64,000 bases of DNA from Sorghum bicolor (Eukaryota > Streptophyta > Magnoliopsida > Poales > Poaceae): NCBI RefSeq assembly GCF_000003195.3, contig NC_012878.2, positions 51,894,629-51,958,628 of the forward strand, read 5' to 3'. Shown in pieces: positions 32,436 through 45,113 of the stretch (positions within the stretch are counted from its first letter, which is position 1; each line of letters begins with the position of its first letter). The notes beneath the pieces are model-generated. The model saw nothing but the letters and a program-made list of their open reading frames with translations, was not told where the DNA came from and made no database searches. Both the position numbers and the translations under genes were made by a program.

Positions 32436-35121
32436 TGTAACACCCTAAAAATTTGCATCTTTTGAAATAGGTCTAAAATGATTTAATTAGGTATTTTTGT
32501 GCTCATAAAAACATAGTAAAAATGAAAATTTTCCTTAAATTAAAATTCATCATAGGGTTTAGCAACAATGTTGTGTATACATGCGGACGCATAAGATTTA
32601 ATGTGATGTTTCCTTTTTTGCTCTTTGTGTGGTGATAGTAAGAAAAGTATTTAAAATACATTTGGTAGATTGATCTTCCTTGACCAGTAAGTCTTTATCT
32701 TTATCTACAATCAAAATCCTTGTTTCCCAGCTCAAGTTTTTATTGAGCTTTCTAAAAACATTTCTTTGTAATCAAATCATTCCTTTCAGTTCCTCGCCCA
32801 TTAATCAATCTCTAAAAATTTACAAGGAATTATCTCAGCTTTTTCCTAAAACTTATTTCTAATTTGCTAATCTAGTTTTTTTAGACGCTCTAAATTATCT
32901 CATCATGAGCTCCAAATACTTTATTTGGATTTCTCATGTTCCATAATGTCTCTGGTAACTTTCCTCGAATTTTCAGAACTTTTCAAGTATTTTTCTAGCT
33001 TAAAAAGTAATTCTAGATTTTTTTCTGAAATTACTTTAATACTAAAATCAATCAATTCCAAAAGTAATTAATCCTAAACCTAATACTACTCGGCCACGTA
33101 TGATGCATATACGTTGGTCACCTCCGTCACCTAATGTTCGTGAATATGTAAACCTAGTCACAAGCCGTCCCTCGCCTCTCGCCGCCGGCCGCCCCTACAC
33201 ACAGCCTCGCACACCCGTGCCGCCGCCGCCGCCATAAGTTTGCCACAAATTCTTCAGTGTCGTGTCTAATCGGCGACTCGGCGTCCACGCGTGAGTCCAA
33301 GGCAGAGTTTTCTATCTGCCGGTGAAGTCCGTCACGGAGTTTGACTTCTAGTCTAGTCGAGGTGCTCGACCTGCAAGTTCCATCCATAAAGCTGCTGGAA
33401 TTGCTGGCCGTCGTCGTCGAGTTTTAGCGAGCACTGCTGCTGCTATCCCAGGTGGAGGAGGAAAAGTACGCCACGTTAATCGAAGGTCTGCTGCCTGGGC
33501 CCGTTGTTGCCGTTGCGGTGAATTCCAGAGGTGAAGGCGTCGTGCTTTTGGACCATGGTCACATGGATCGAGGCTGCAAAGCTGCTGTTTGCTTGGTGAA
33601 TTTGCTGCGCATCAAGCCAAGCAATTCTGTTGCCGTGGGTGTGGTGATTTTTGGTGAGTTTAACTACAAGATCCAGCAATTAAGCCTCATCGCCTTTCAT
33701 GTCTACAGATGTGAACATATGCATAATCCATATCCTACACGTTGCCATTAACTCTTTGTGGTGTTTCCTCATCTTTGTTTCGTTTTAGTCTGTTCAAGTT
33801 GAGTTAGACTTATAGCAATGCAGTCCACGTTCTAATATTATTGTTAAATATATTGTTGAATCTTATAAAATAAATATTAACTCAATTAGTATTTATGTAA
33901 CCGGTTCTATTAATAAAATTAGTATAGGAGTTGCACTTTGATATTTTATAGGTAGATCTTAAAACGATTTAATTGAATTTGTTTTGAAATTATAATTTGA
34001 TTAGTTTTTAAATCTTTTAATTGTTTGGTGTATTGTTCTAATTATAGCTTGTTTGCTCTGTGTATGATTGACCAATGGAATGCGTGTTGTTGATTGATGA
34101 TCGAGTTTAGTCAGTGAGCTTTACGTTGGTGATCAAGGCCAAGCTTTTGACGACCAGCAGGCTCAGGAGAGCTTTGATCAAGGCAAGTATAGTATTTGGA
34201 TTTTATTTCTGTGACCATGATCCTGTGACTAGATTAATGTTAAGTAATAAATGATAAAAATGACTTTTTAGCAACTTGATGATTTGTCTGTACGTGATCA
34301 CCCGGGACAACAGTGCAACCATGAGGGCTATAATGGCTCTGGCTTTAGCTCAGTATGAAGACCTTTTCTAGCTTGTTAGAGGTTACCCGAAAGGGCGGAG
34401 GGGCTGAACCGTTTTGGGTATAGTGTGGCCTCTGTCTGTATGTGTATAGGCTGCGAGTCATTGTGCCATCGGAAGGGGGGCTCTATATCTGCGCGCAAAG
34501 GAAACCTTGCGGCCCTAACATGTTAGACGAACTTTTGAAAGGCTTCATAGTGATCCCTGCCGACCTTCCTTGGAAGTGGGTTAAGAGGCTGATCACCTCG
34601 GGCGAAAGGGTAAATCATGACTCATGGGTAAAGATGTGCAACCTCTGCAGAGGGTTAAAAACTAGTATACTAGCCGAGCTCACGGTCAGGAGCGGCCTTG
34701 GGGACATCTACATTAAGGGTGATGAATCTTGTGTGTTAAATATGCTCATTGTTTATTGTTTAATGCTTTACATTATTTATGTCACATTGGTCATGAGATT
34801 GTGGAAGTTATACAATCTAGTTGCTATACTTGTGGAGTTCGACATGGACTCACTCTTGCTATTTTCCCCAAACCTCAGGAGAAGTTTAGGATTGTGATCA
34901 ACCAGTCAGTTGGATCCTGTGGAGAGGAGTTAATACCCGATGGTTGGAGTTGTCTATCCGTTGTTTGCTATCTAAGGTTATCTTTTTTATACTAAGTACG
35001 TTATATATTTATGCATTGTCTTTTGATATTACCCCCCTTATTTGTAGCTATATGTGAGATTTGACTTCTAAGACTCACATATGGTGTATATCTGGTTTTA
35101 TCCTTAAAATCGGGTATTACA
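32436..35121 (+). repeat. 5' LTR of the 7.5-kb retrotransposon
   Basis: 2,686 bp, TG...CA. It carries short open frames (33452-33751, 34442-34897) that recur unchanged in the 3' LTR; these are LTR sequence, not genes. Confidence 0.92.
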
Positions 35122-35124
35122 AAG

Positions 35125-35137
35125 TGGTATCAAAGCA
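35125..35137 (+). other. Primer-binding site (tRNA-iMet type)
   Basis: tggtatcaaagca follows the 5' LTR by three bases. It matches the usual TGGTATCAGAGC except for one base. Confidence 0.8.
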
Positions 35138-37290
35138 ATGCTGACTGTAGGACGCAAGCCTAGTTAGAAATTTGTCGTCTTAAGGTTTTGGAATTGTCAT
35201 AAAATCCTTGCTCTATAAACCTTGGTATTTTCATCCATATTATATCCCTATCCTTGCTATTTGTCTCCACCTTGTTGCTTATTTTAAAGACTTGTTCTCA
35301 TCCCCACTCCTTGCTTGATATGCTTTTAGAACTTTTTCTTACCACCTTCTGGCATCGTTGGAATAGGTGTTTTAAGATATCTACCCTTACTATGAAGAGA
35401 ACGATAGTATCGCAAATTGAGTGAAGTGTGCTTAGTTGGTTTGTTATTATGCTTATGCTTGATTTGGATCTTTGTAATGATTGCAATGATCTTGTGGGAT
35501 TTCTCCACAATTTCATTAGTTTATAGACCTAAGGCATAAGGATTAATGAAATAAGTAGTTGGGTTTGGCTATCTCTTGTTCCTATCCCTTGCTGATTTCT
35601 GGAGCAGTCTGCGATGATTTTGGTGTACCTCAAGTTTTGATCGTGCAAAGTATATCAACTTTTTCTGGGAACAACTAGACTTCAAGATCTTTCTCTGACC
35701 GCAAGAATCACCCCCATATCTATTTTGGAATTGGAGTTATGAAAATCACAAGTTGATGCAGCTGCGCTGTCAAGAATCTGTACCAGTTTCGGTTGCTTAC
35801 TGTTTTAGACATATATAACTATAGAATTTGGAAAAGTATTCTATAGAAAATTTGTAGACAATTTTCTATTCTTTCCAACGGTACAAGCTGGAACTTATTT
35901 GGATAAGTAGAACTTGAGATTATGATATTTATACTCGGATGTTTCTGTTCTGCTTCAAAATCTGGACAGATCTGGTATTTCTAATTTTTCAGCCAAGTTA
36001 AAGACAGAATCTGGGAAAACGTGGTATACGAAACTTGTAGAGAATTTCCCAACCTTTTCAAAAATGTAAGGATCATCTCCAGATGAGTTAAGGAGCTCTA
36101 GATATAACTTCTGGAAGTTACTGCACCTTTGCTGAGACATTATCAGGAAGGAGATTATGTTTGGTTGTTTTACCTAAGCTTAAAGACAGAACCTAAGGAG
36201 GTCTTCTACATGAAAGTGGTAGAGAATTTCATAAGTTTTCTAACGGTATAAGCTACAACTCTATTGGATTAACGTAATAAGAGTTATACTTGTTTTACTA
36301 CGCTGGTGTTTTCATATCACGAGAAGATTTCAGGATACCTGTTTGTTCTCTTGCACCTAAGTTCTTTGGGATGTCAGGAGTTCTCAATGTTAGTTAACTT
36401 GTCTGAAAAACATGCAAGCTACCTTTCTTGTGCCCTAGTTGACTTTTCATAAGGAGGGTAGCCTAGTTAAAGAAGTTACAAGGAGAATGATTGGTTAATG
36501 TTGGATCATATGTTAGGATCACAAATGTTTGGTGAATTTGGTTTTGTTCCAAGGTATCAACCCACTTGGAGAATATAATTGGAGGTTTATGTCATTACTG
36601 ATACTCACAGACTAAGAGTTATGTTATGAGGATCAGATGACACCAAAGTTTACGAAGCTATAATTGGGATGCCAGAGTGAAACAACTTAACTGTGATAAA
36701 GGTACCAATAGATGGAACTTAGTGTTGAAACCAACCTTGGATTAAGAGACTTGATACAAGGAATTTAAAAGACTATGATGTGTAGCGTCTAAAAAGGATA
36801 GGAGAATTAGTCCCTAATGTCCCCCAACCAACCTCGTCTTAAGGGGGGTAGTACTTTGGTACCACTGGAAGATGCATTTTAAACTATCATGAAGCAATAA
36901 CTGTCTTCTGAGATATCTTATGGTTATGTGCAAACAAAGGAGTGATCTGTGCTACCCAGTGGATTTTTTTTTAAACCGCACCATCAGGGAAAAGAATTGA
37001 GTATCAAGGTGGTCCGCTCCTACCTGAGGAGGCATATCCATGCTAAGTTATCACGTCTTTGAGTTGTATGAGTGAAAAGTTGGTAGTCAAGATGGACCTT
37101 GATCAATTACGAATAATAGACGTTTTATGGAAATTTTGTTCACAAGTTGTGATCCCGAGACACAAGTGTTTGCATTTGGAATGCCAGTTGTGAAGTTGAA
37201 ATAGTTATCAGTATCTTTTTCTGTTTCTCTGTTGGAATCCGTGTCTCTTTCGAATCTCGAGGACGAGATTCATTTTAAGGGGGGTAGAAT
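35138..37290 (+). other. Non-coding interior of the 7.5-kb element with polypurine tract
   Basis: About 2.15 kb with stops in all frames and no recognisable gag or pol motif. A purine tract ttaaggggggtaga (37275-37288) abuts the 3' LTR and would prime plus-strand synthesis. The tract cgtcttaaggggggtag also occurs at 36834-36850, a second polypurine-like site. Confidence 0.7.
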
Positions 37291-39974
37291 TGTAACACCC
37301 TAAAAATTTGCATCTTTTGAAATAGGTCTAAAATGATTTAATTAGGTATTTTTGTGCTCATAAAAACATAGTAAAAATGAAAATTTTCCTTAAATTAAAA
37401 TTCATCATAGGGTTTAGCAACAATGTTGTGTATACATGCGGACGCATAAGATTTAATGTGATGTTTCCTTTTTTGCTCTTTGTGTGGTGATAGTAAGAAA
37501 AGTATTTAAAATACATTTGGTAGATTGATCTTCCTTGACCAGTAAGTCTTTATCTTTATCTACAATCAAAATCCTTGTTTCCCAGCTCAAGTTTTTATTG
37601 AGCTTTCTAAAAACATTTCTTTGTAATCAAATCATTCCTTTCAGTTCCTCGCCCATTAATCAATCTCTAAAAATTTACAAGGAATTATCTCAGCTTTTTC
37701 CTAAAACTTATTTCTAATTTGCTAATCTAGTTTTTTTAGACGCTCTAAATTATCTCATCATGAGCTCCAAATACTTTATTTGGATTTCTCATGTTCCATA
37801 ATGTCTCTGGTAACTTTCCTCGAATTTTCAGAACTTTTCAAGTATTTTTCTAGCTTAAAAAGTAATTCTAGATTTTTTTCTGAAATTACTTTAATACTGA
37901 AATCAATCAATTCCAAAAGTAATTAATCCTAAACCTAATACTACTCGGCCACGTATGATGCATATACGTTGGTCACCTCCGTCACCTAATGTTCGTGAAT
38001 ATGTAAACCTAGTCACAAGCCGTCCCTCGCCTCTCGCCGCCGGCCGCCCCTACACACAGCCTCGCACACCCGTGCCGCCGCCGCCGCCATAAGTTTGCCA
38101 CAAATTCTTCAGTGTCGTGTCTAATCGGCGACTCGGCGTCCACGCGTGAGTCCAAGGCAGAGTTTTCTATCTGCCGGTGAAGTCCGTCACGGAGTTTGAC
38201 TTCTAGTCTAGTCGAGGTGCTCGACCTGCAAGTTCCATCCATAAAGCTGCTGGAATTGCTGGCCGTCGTCGTCGAGTTTTAGCGAGCACTGCTGCTGCTA
38301 TCCCAGGTGGAGGAGGAAAAGTACGCCACGTTAATCGAAGGTCTGCTGCCTGGGCCCGTTGTTGCCGTTGCGGTGAATTCCAGAGGTGAAGGCGTCGTGC
38401 TTTTGGACCATGGTCACATGGATCGAGGCTGCAAAGCTGCTGTTTGCTTGGTGAATTTGCTGCGCATCAAGCCAAGCAATTCTGTTGCCGTGGGTGTGGT
38501 GATTTTTGGTGAGTTTAACTACAAGATCCAGCAATTAAGCCTCATCGCCTTTCATGTCTACAGATGTGAACATATGCATAATCCATATCCTACACGTTGC
38601 CATTAACTCTTTGTGGTGTTTCCTCATCTTTGTTTCGTTTTAGTCTGTTCAAGTTGAGTTAGACTTATAGCAATGCAGTCCACGTTCTAATATTATTGTT
38701 AAATATATTGTTGAATCTTATAAAATAAATATTAACTCAATTAGTATTTATGTAACCGGTTCTATTAATAAAATTAGTATAGGAGTTGCACTTTGATATT
38801 TTATAGGTAGATCTTAAAACGATTTAATTGAATTTGTTTTGAAATTATAATTTGATTAGTTTTTAAATCTTTTAATTGTTTGGTGTATTGTTCTAATTAT
38901 AGCTTGTTTGCTCTGTGTATGATTGACCAATGGAATGCGTGTTGTTGATTGATGATCGAGTTTAGTCAGTGAGCTTTACGTTGGTGATCAAGGCCAAGCT
39001 TTTGACGACCAGCAGGCTCAGGAGAGCTTTGATCAAGGCAAGTATAGTATTTGGATTTTATTTCTGTGACCATGATCCTGTGACTAGATTAATGTTAAGT
39101 AATAAATGATAAAAATGACTTTTTAGCAACTTGATGATTTGTCTGTACGTGATCACCCGGGACAACAGTGCAACCATGAGGGCTATAATGGCTCTGGCTT
39201 TAGCTCAGTATGAAGACCTTTTCTAGCTTGTTAGAGGTTACCCGAAAGGGCGGAGGGGCTGAACCGTTTTGGGTATAGTGTGGCCTCTGTCTGTATGTGT
39301 ATAGGCTGCGAGTCATTGTGCCATCGGAAGGGGGGCTCTATATCTGCGCGCAAAGGAAACCTTGCGGCCCTAACATGTTAGACGAACTTTTGAAAGGCTT
39401 CATAGTGATCCCTGCCGACCTTCCTTGGAAGTGGGTTAAGAGGCTGATCACCTCGGGCGAAAGGGTAAATCATGACTCATGGGTAAAGATGTGCAACCTC
39501 TGCAGAGGGTTAAAAACTAGTATACTAGCCGAGCTCACGGTCAGGAGCGGCCTTGGGGACATCTACATTAAGGGTGATGAATCTTGTGTGTTAAATATGC
39601 TCATTGTTTATTGTTTAATGCTTTACATTATTTATGTCACATTGGTCATGAGATTGTGGAAGTTATACAATCTAGTTGCTATACTTGTGGAGTTCGACAT
39701 GGACTCACTCTTGCTATTTTCCCCAAACCTCAGGAGAAGTTTAGGATTGTGATCAACCAGTCAGTTGGATCCTGTGGAGAGGAGTTAATACCCGATGGTT
39801 GGAGTTGTCTATCCGTTGTTTGCTATCTAAGGTTATCTTTTTTATACTAAGTACGTTATATATTTATACATTGTCTTTTGATATTACCCCTTATTTGTAG
39901 CTATATGTGAGATTTGACTTCTAAGACTCACATATGGTGTATATCTGGTTTTATCCTTAAAATCGGGTATTACA
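37291..39974 (+). repeat. 3' LTR of the 7.5-kb retrotransposon
   Basis: 2,684 bp, almost identical to the 5' LTR. The differences seen are a/g near 37908, g/a near 39869 and a C-run length change near 39888. Confidence 0.92.
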
Positions 39975-39979
39975 AATTT

Positions 39980-40300
39980 CACAGCTTTGCTATCCACATT
40001 ATCTAGGATTCTGCATTAAGGGCTATCCGCCTCTAATGAATATCTTGATTTTCATACTAGTTGTGCTTGCAGCGAAGATGTTACTTCAAAACTAATGAAA
40101 ATACTTCCATCTATAAATATATAAAATAATGTTTAGATTGGTCACTCATTTTACAATTCTATGCAAAGATGTTTTATTTAAAAGGTTACACTCAAAATTG
40201 CATGTCAAAAAGAAAAAACACAATTATATACCATGATAATTATTTTGGTAAAATTCAAAGCTGCATGTCAAATACTCAAAAACACAATAGTATACCAAGA
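39980..40300. other. Intergenic, nothing recognised
   Basis: AT-rich flank of the retrotransposon with short direct repeats (gcatgtcaaa). No gene seen. Confidence 0.4.
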
Positions 40301-40302
40301 TA

Positions 40303-40570
40303 CTCCCTCCATCCCAAATTATAAGTCATTTCAATAATATTGGAGAGTCAAAGCATCTCAACTTTGACCAAAATTATAGAGAGAGTTACAAAGATTTATA
40401 ACATCAAATAGGTAATACTATGAAAATATAATTAATGAAGAATATAATGATGCTAACTTGCTAAGTTGACACCATAAATACTATTATCTTGCCATATAAA
40501 TTTGGTCAAACTTGAGATAGTTTGACTCTTCAAGATTCTTGGAATGACTTATAATTTGGGATGGAGGAAG
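40303..40570. mobile_element. Stowaway MITE (268 bp), TSD TA
   Basis: Ends CTCCCTCCATCCCAAATTAT and ATAATTTGGGATGGAGGAAG form a clear terminal inverted repeat. TA is at 40301-40302 and 40571-40572. Confidence 0.88.
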
Positions 40571-41825
40571 TACTTATTTAGGTGAAATTCAAAGTTGCAT
40601 GTCAAAGACTTCCAATGTCCCCAAGATGGCCCTTGAGTGAAGGAAGTAATTTATTAAGGATTCTACTGTATCTACATTTTAGTAGTTAATAACTCCAGCT
40701 TTGGAATATTCTAGTTCGCTATAGTTTAGTCAAGTGAAATTTTCATATGGTAGTCGATCTTTTGCTGTATCTCATCTTTACTTGCCTTTTTCACCTCTCA
40801 ATAATTTGTCAGACGATACCCCTTGGCACTTACTATGCTTTTCAATTGTACAGGTTTTAGTTTCACGGAAGCTGAGGACAGATCTTCTGCCACTTAATTA
40901 CATTACAGAACTAAGAGCCACCAGCAACTGGTATCACTAAGAATGCTGCCTTCTTTGTGATTGCTTTAAGTTCCTCCACTTGCTGTACCAAGTTAAGATT
41001 ATCTACTTGGACCTGATAAGTTTCATCAGGGTTGGCTGGACCTTGTTTACCATGCCATGCTATTTCTTGCAACCTTTCCTGAGCAGCTTGCTCAAGGTGC
41101 CTAGCTGCTCTTCTCATTGTTATGTGCATGCCTATTGTCTTGTTCTTGCTAAATGAGACAGAAATGTGCCCCAATACTTAGTGCCCATGGATACTCCGAT
41201 GTGTAAAATGGAGTCCAATGATGTTCTAAGTTCTGACTTAAAAAGTTTGGACTTTCGTGTGTATACATGTATGTAGATTCCTGTTTTCCAAATGATCTCC
41301 CGACTTCCTGTCTGCCCTGTTCGATTAATGAATGAGCATGATTCGGATGCACATATTGCAAACTGATCTCATATTATTTTACATATTGCTTGCACCTTCT
41401 TCACTTCTACTGATTTTAAGAAATGATCACGCAATTTCCCTTACAAATTAAGGGAAAAAATGAAATAAAGTTGTACAACCGTACGAGCCGGTGCTGCCTT
41501 TCACGGCGGGGACGGGGATGTGAGGGAGGGAGGTAGCCGGCTAGGTAGGTGCCGACGGGGGCCGAGCTCAAAATCTGGCCATATCACGAGTTGACAACTT
41601 GACATGTTTGTTCGATTGCCCTCCTACTTCATGTGGTTTTTTGGCGGGCAATCTGAGCCAATTCTTATTGCAGATCATATAAAAAATAGTGATTCCATGC
41701 TTCAAAAACTTACAGATCATATTGTAAAATTATTGATACAAGTCATCTGAAAAACCAGTATAGTGCATTTGTAGGCTACTGCTCTTTTTCATTCAACGCC
41801 AGGGGTAAAATAGTCTTTTCATGTA
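40571..41825. other. Intergenic with an unassigned minus-strand frame
   Basis: On the minus strand 41174-40911 encodes 87 residues rich in Glu, Gln and Ala (ARHLEQAAQERLQEIAWHG; QQVEELKAITKKAAFLVIP) ending in a stop. It looks like the coiled 3' end of a real protein, perhaps a gene remnant, but I cannot name it. Nothing else was recognised. Confidence 0.35.
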
Positions 41826-42072
41826 TTCCCTCTATGTCCACAAATAAATGCACGTCTTATTTCCTAGTAGTTAAACTTTTTTAAGTCTGACTAAAATATA
41901 TCAAATAATATCAATATTTTATCTGCAAATAAGTATATTATGAAAGTATATATTTAATGCTCAATCTAAAAATATATATTACATATGATAAATATTAGTA
42001 TATTTTTATATATATTTGGTCAAAGTGTGATTCCGGGAGACGAGACGTGCATTTATTTGTAAACGGAGGGAG
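41826..42072. mobile_element. Stowaway MITE (247 bp), TSD TA
   Basis: Ends ttccctctatgtccacaaat and atttgtaaacggagggag pair, with the longer match acaaataaatgcacgtc / gacgtgcatttatttgt. TA is at 41824-41825 and 42073-42074. Confidence 0.85.
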
Positions 42073-42572
42073 TACAACTTAACCCTGTTATCTGGTCAAA
42101 CTGACTGAAGCATTACCTAGTCAAACTGACTGAAGGGCAATAAAATCAAGTAAAACTCAAATCTGGATTAAATAGCTAAGTTCGAAAAAAAAGAACCAAG
42201 AAACTAAGAGATACTTTTTCTTTTTCTTTTTTGAGTGGAAGAGGCACTTTTTCTAGGGGCAAGGAAACAAATCGCTTTCTGATTTTGTCCGGCGTCTCTG
42301 GGCAACTGGGCTTCGGTGGAGGGGCGCGGTGTATTACGCGGGCGCCAGCAAACAGTGCTGGACCGTGCTACTACTGTTGGGCCAAAAATTGGTCGTGTGC
42401 CGAGGCCCAGGACGAGGAATGCCATGGCTCTCGGGCCCGAGTGGATGAACACCGTACCTGTGCATGCGTAGCGCCGAGTGTGAGGAACCGTGTTCCACCA
42501 ATGTTGGCATGTTCAAAAGAATTATTTAAGCACTTCAAATTCCCACACCGCTCCTTCTGCGCCATGTCCTGA

Positions 42573-42814
42573 GGCCTTGTTTAGTTTCAAATTTTTTTTA
42601 GAAAACGAAACGGTAGCACTTTTGTTTTTATTTGACAAATATTGTTCAATCATAGAGTAATTAGACTTAAAAGATTGGTCTTGTGATTTACAGATAAATT
42701 GTGTAATTAGTTTTATTTTCATCTATATTTAATGTTCCATGTATGTGCCGCAAGATTCGATGTAACGAAGAATCTTGAAAAGTTTTAGGTTTTTGAGGTG
42801 AACTAAACAAGGCC
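42573..42814. mobile_element. Tourist-like MITE (242 bp)
   Basis: Ends ggccttgtttagtttcaaa and tgaactaaacaaggcc; typical interior. The flanks (tga, caa) do not give a clear TSD. Confidence 0.8.
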
Positions 42815-43414
42815 CAAGTCTCGTCATCTCAAATTGTCCTTTCAACACAGCCCTAATTAATATGGTTGATCCACTCTTTCTCATATGTTTCTAGCCGAAC
42901 AACTAAATAGATTGTGTCATTTACAATGATCATGGCTCAAATTTGATGTACTTCATAGTGATGACCAAGGAGAGAAAAACAAGTCCAGTCAGCCAATTTT
43001 ACTTTGTAGAATTACGAGAAACCATAAAAAGAATACCCACTTTTGACATGTTATAGGCTATTGGTTAATTTGGTTTTTTTTTGGTGCACATATGCATGAG
43101 AAGCTCGCAAGCAGCAAAAAAACACATAGTTTAGATTTTTTTTTTCTCTTCAAGAGAATCTGGTCACAAGCGGAGACAAATATGATCATAGGATGGTTCA
43201 CAACAATGCAATGGAGCAGCTTAAATAATGAGCCAGAGATCAACAAGTTCACGGGTGTCAGTGATGGTCCCATAGTTTGTTTTTATGCTTGTTGCAATGA
43301 AGATTGGTGTCATGACGATGCCGCCCAATGAATGTTTGAGACAACAATGACTCCAGCAAACATGAGCAACGTTCTGTTAAATACGATGATATTTTAGGAC
43401 AGAAGTGGCAACTA
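42815..43414. other. Intergenic, nothing recognised
   Basis: AT-rich. A 79-codon frame (43092-43331) has no recognisable domain. Confidence 0.4.
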
Positions 43415-43691
43415 AGAGCATCTTCAAGAGACTAATTATATTCTAAACTATAAGATTTAGTCATTGTGTACGTAAAATAAAAAACTCACTCGAAGCATAG
43501 AGATCCACAACAGTCTTTGTATAAGATAGCTAGCGATGACGACATGCTATATATGACAAGCGAAAGTTTAAGAATAACAAACTTGCTATTTTAGCAAACC
43601 AGATAGCACACCTGTTGGAAGTTAATTTTTGCTTTAAAAATATAAAAATAGCTTATATAACATGGATAACATATCTGTTAGAGTTGCTCTA
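43415..43691. mobile_element. MITE-like element (about 277 bp) with AGAGCATCT / AGTTGCTCT ends
   Basis: The left end aagagcatcttcaagag and right end ctgttagagttgctct match a common grass MITE whose ends read GAGCATCTCCAAC. AT-rich core. The TSD was not resolved. Confidence 0.55.
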
Positions 43692-44374
43692 AGGATCCAT
43701 AAACAAGATACAAATCGTTCAACATTTAAATCCTCAAGCGGATCGAAGAAATAAAAAAATGTGAAGGACTTTTATCGAGCTCACTGAAGAATTGAAGACT
43801 GTCTAGATCTAGTATCGGCAGAAATTGCATAATTAGGGGATACGAATAAAAAGAAACATACTTGATGGAATTGAGAAGCCAAAAAGATTAGTCAATGATA
43901 ACAGCCTACGCCTCTACGGTAATTCGTGCAAGTGGATGTTGTCAATAAAAAAAAAACTCTAACGGTTACAATTGCAAAACTAGCTATCCACGCTACGCGG
44001 ATCACCTGCTTGCTAGTTTAAAACCAGGTAGGGATTAGTTTTATATTGCAAAGCACGCGTGCACATTTCTTAGTGGCAATAGAGAGCTGAGAAGAGATCA
44101 TACAGGTTGGAGCGTCGCATCCGAGCGCCTGATGAGGCGATAGACTTTTGCCAAAAGTCCCTGTCATCGCCCAGCCCTGTCCAACTCCAACAGCGAGAAT
44201 CTATCGTATATAGGAAACTAGAAAACTCCATGCATGGACCCATATGGTTAGGAATTAAGCGTCCATGATTAAAGATTCAGCTACCTCTCTATATCCTTTG
44301 CCTCGTCATGCTTGCCGCATGCTTTTGCAATATATTTTGGGTTTTCCTTAAAACAAAGAGTAAAGTTCATCAGT
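43692..44374. other. Intergenic, nothing recognised
   Basis: No long frame, tRNA or clear repeat. A 'ccaaaaagattagtcaatg'-type AT-rich tract only. Confidence 0.35.
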
Positions 44375-45113
44375 GTTCCTTAAACTTATTTGACTTTGTC
44401 ATTTGAGTTCCTAAACTCAAAAATCGACTGTCTAGGTCCTCAAAATTGTTTATCTATGCCTTGGTCCCTAAACGCGCAAATCGTTCATTGAGATCATCAA
44501 ACTTGTTTGATTGTGTCATTGTAGTCCCTAAAACTTGTAAATCACTAAAATAGTTCTCAAGTTTGTTCAATCGTGTCATACTGATCCAATATTGTAAACA
44601 TATAAATTCAATGTATATTTATATAACTGTCCAAAAATTGTCAAATATGATTTTCTTAGACTCATGATAACAGTTATGTAGACGTGTTTGATCGGCTAAA
44701 CACTCTTGTAAATTTATAGGATTTATTTACCACACAGGGCAACATATAAAAATGTATGTGCCTATTTAGTTATTTAAGTGTAGAGTTAAACAAAGAAAAT
44801 ACATTACATGTTACTAGGAGTCCCATGAAATTGGATTTACAATTTTTGGTTAGTTCTATAAATATATATTGAATCTGTAAGTTTACAACATGTAAAATAT
44901 TTAGGGACTAGATGACACAACTGAACAATGCGAGTTCGAGGACCTAGATGGGTGATTTGTAAGTTTAGAGACCGGAATGACACAATCGAAAAAGTTTGTG
45001 GACCTAAACGAGCGATTTATGACACTAGGAACTGAGATAACACAGACGAACAAGTTCGAGGATCTAAACGGTTGATTTACGAGTTTGCGGACTGAGATGA
45101 CACAAGTGTGTAT
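44375..45113. mobile_element. Foldback-like element with long inverted arms made of tandem units
   Basis: Arms of about 270 bp (44375-44645 and 44845-45113) are imperfect inverted repeats. Each arm holds about four tandem units of 55-60 bp with the pattern 'cctcaaacttgttYgattgtgtcattNtagtccctaaac...aaatc'. The inner arm parts also pair (attcaatgtatatttat with its complement). There is no coding sequence. The TSD was not resolved, so borders are approximate. Confidence 0.6.

Larger units (their letters stand above)
32436..39974 (+). mobile_element. Very young non-autonomous LTR retrotransposon (7,539 bp), TSD AATTT
   Basis: LTRs 32436-35121 and 37291-39974 (about 2.68 kb each) begin TGTAACACCC and end GGGTATTACA. 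Flanks are aattt at 32431-32435 and 39975-39979. By eye the LTRs differ at two bases and one 2-bp C-run indel. The primer-binding site tggtatcaaagc (35125) matches the tRNA-iMet type. The 3' edge reads cgaggacgagattcattttaaggggggtagaat before the LTR, a signature of Tekay/Del chromoviruses. The 2.17-kb interior has no gag-pol, only decayed text, so it must borrow proteins from an autonomous relative. Confidence 0.93.

Noticed and set aside
34442..34897. 151-codon open frame repeated at 39297-39752
   Set aside because: It lies inside both LTRs of the 7.5-kb element, has no domain, and is LTR sequence.
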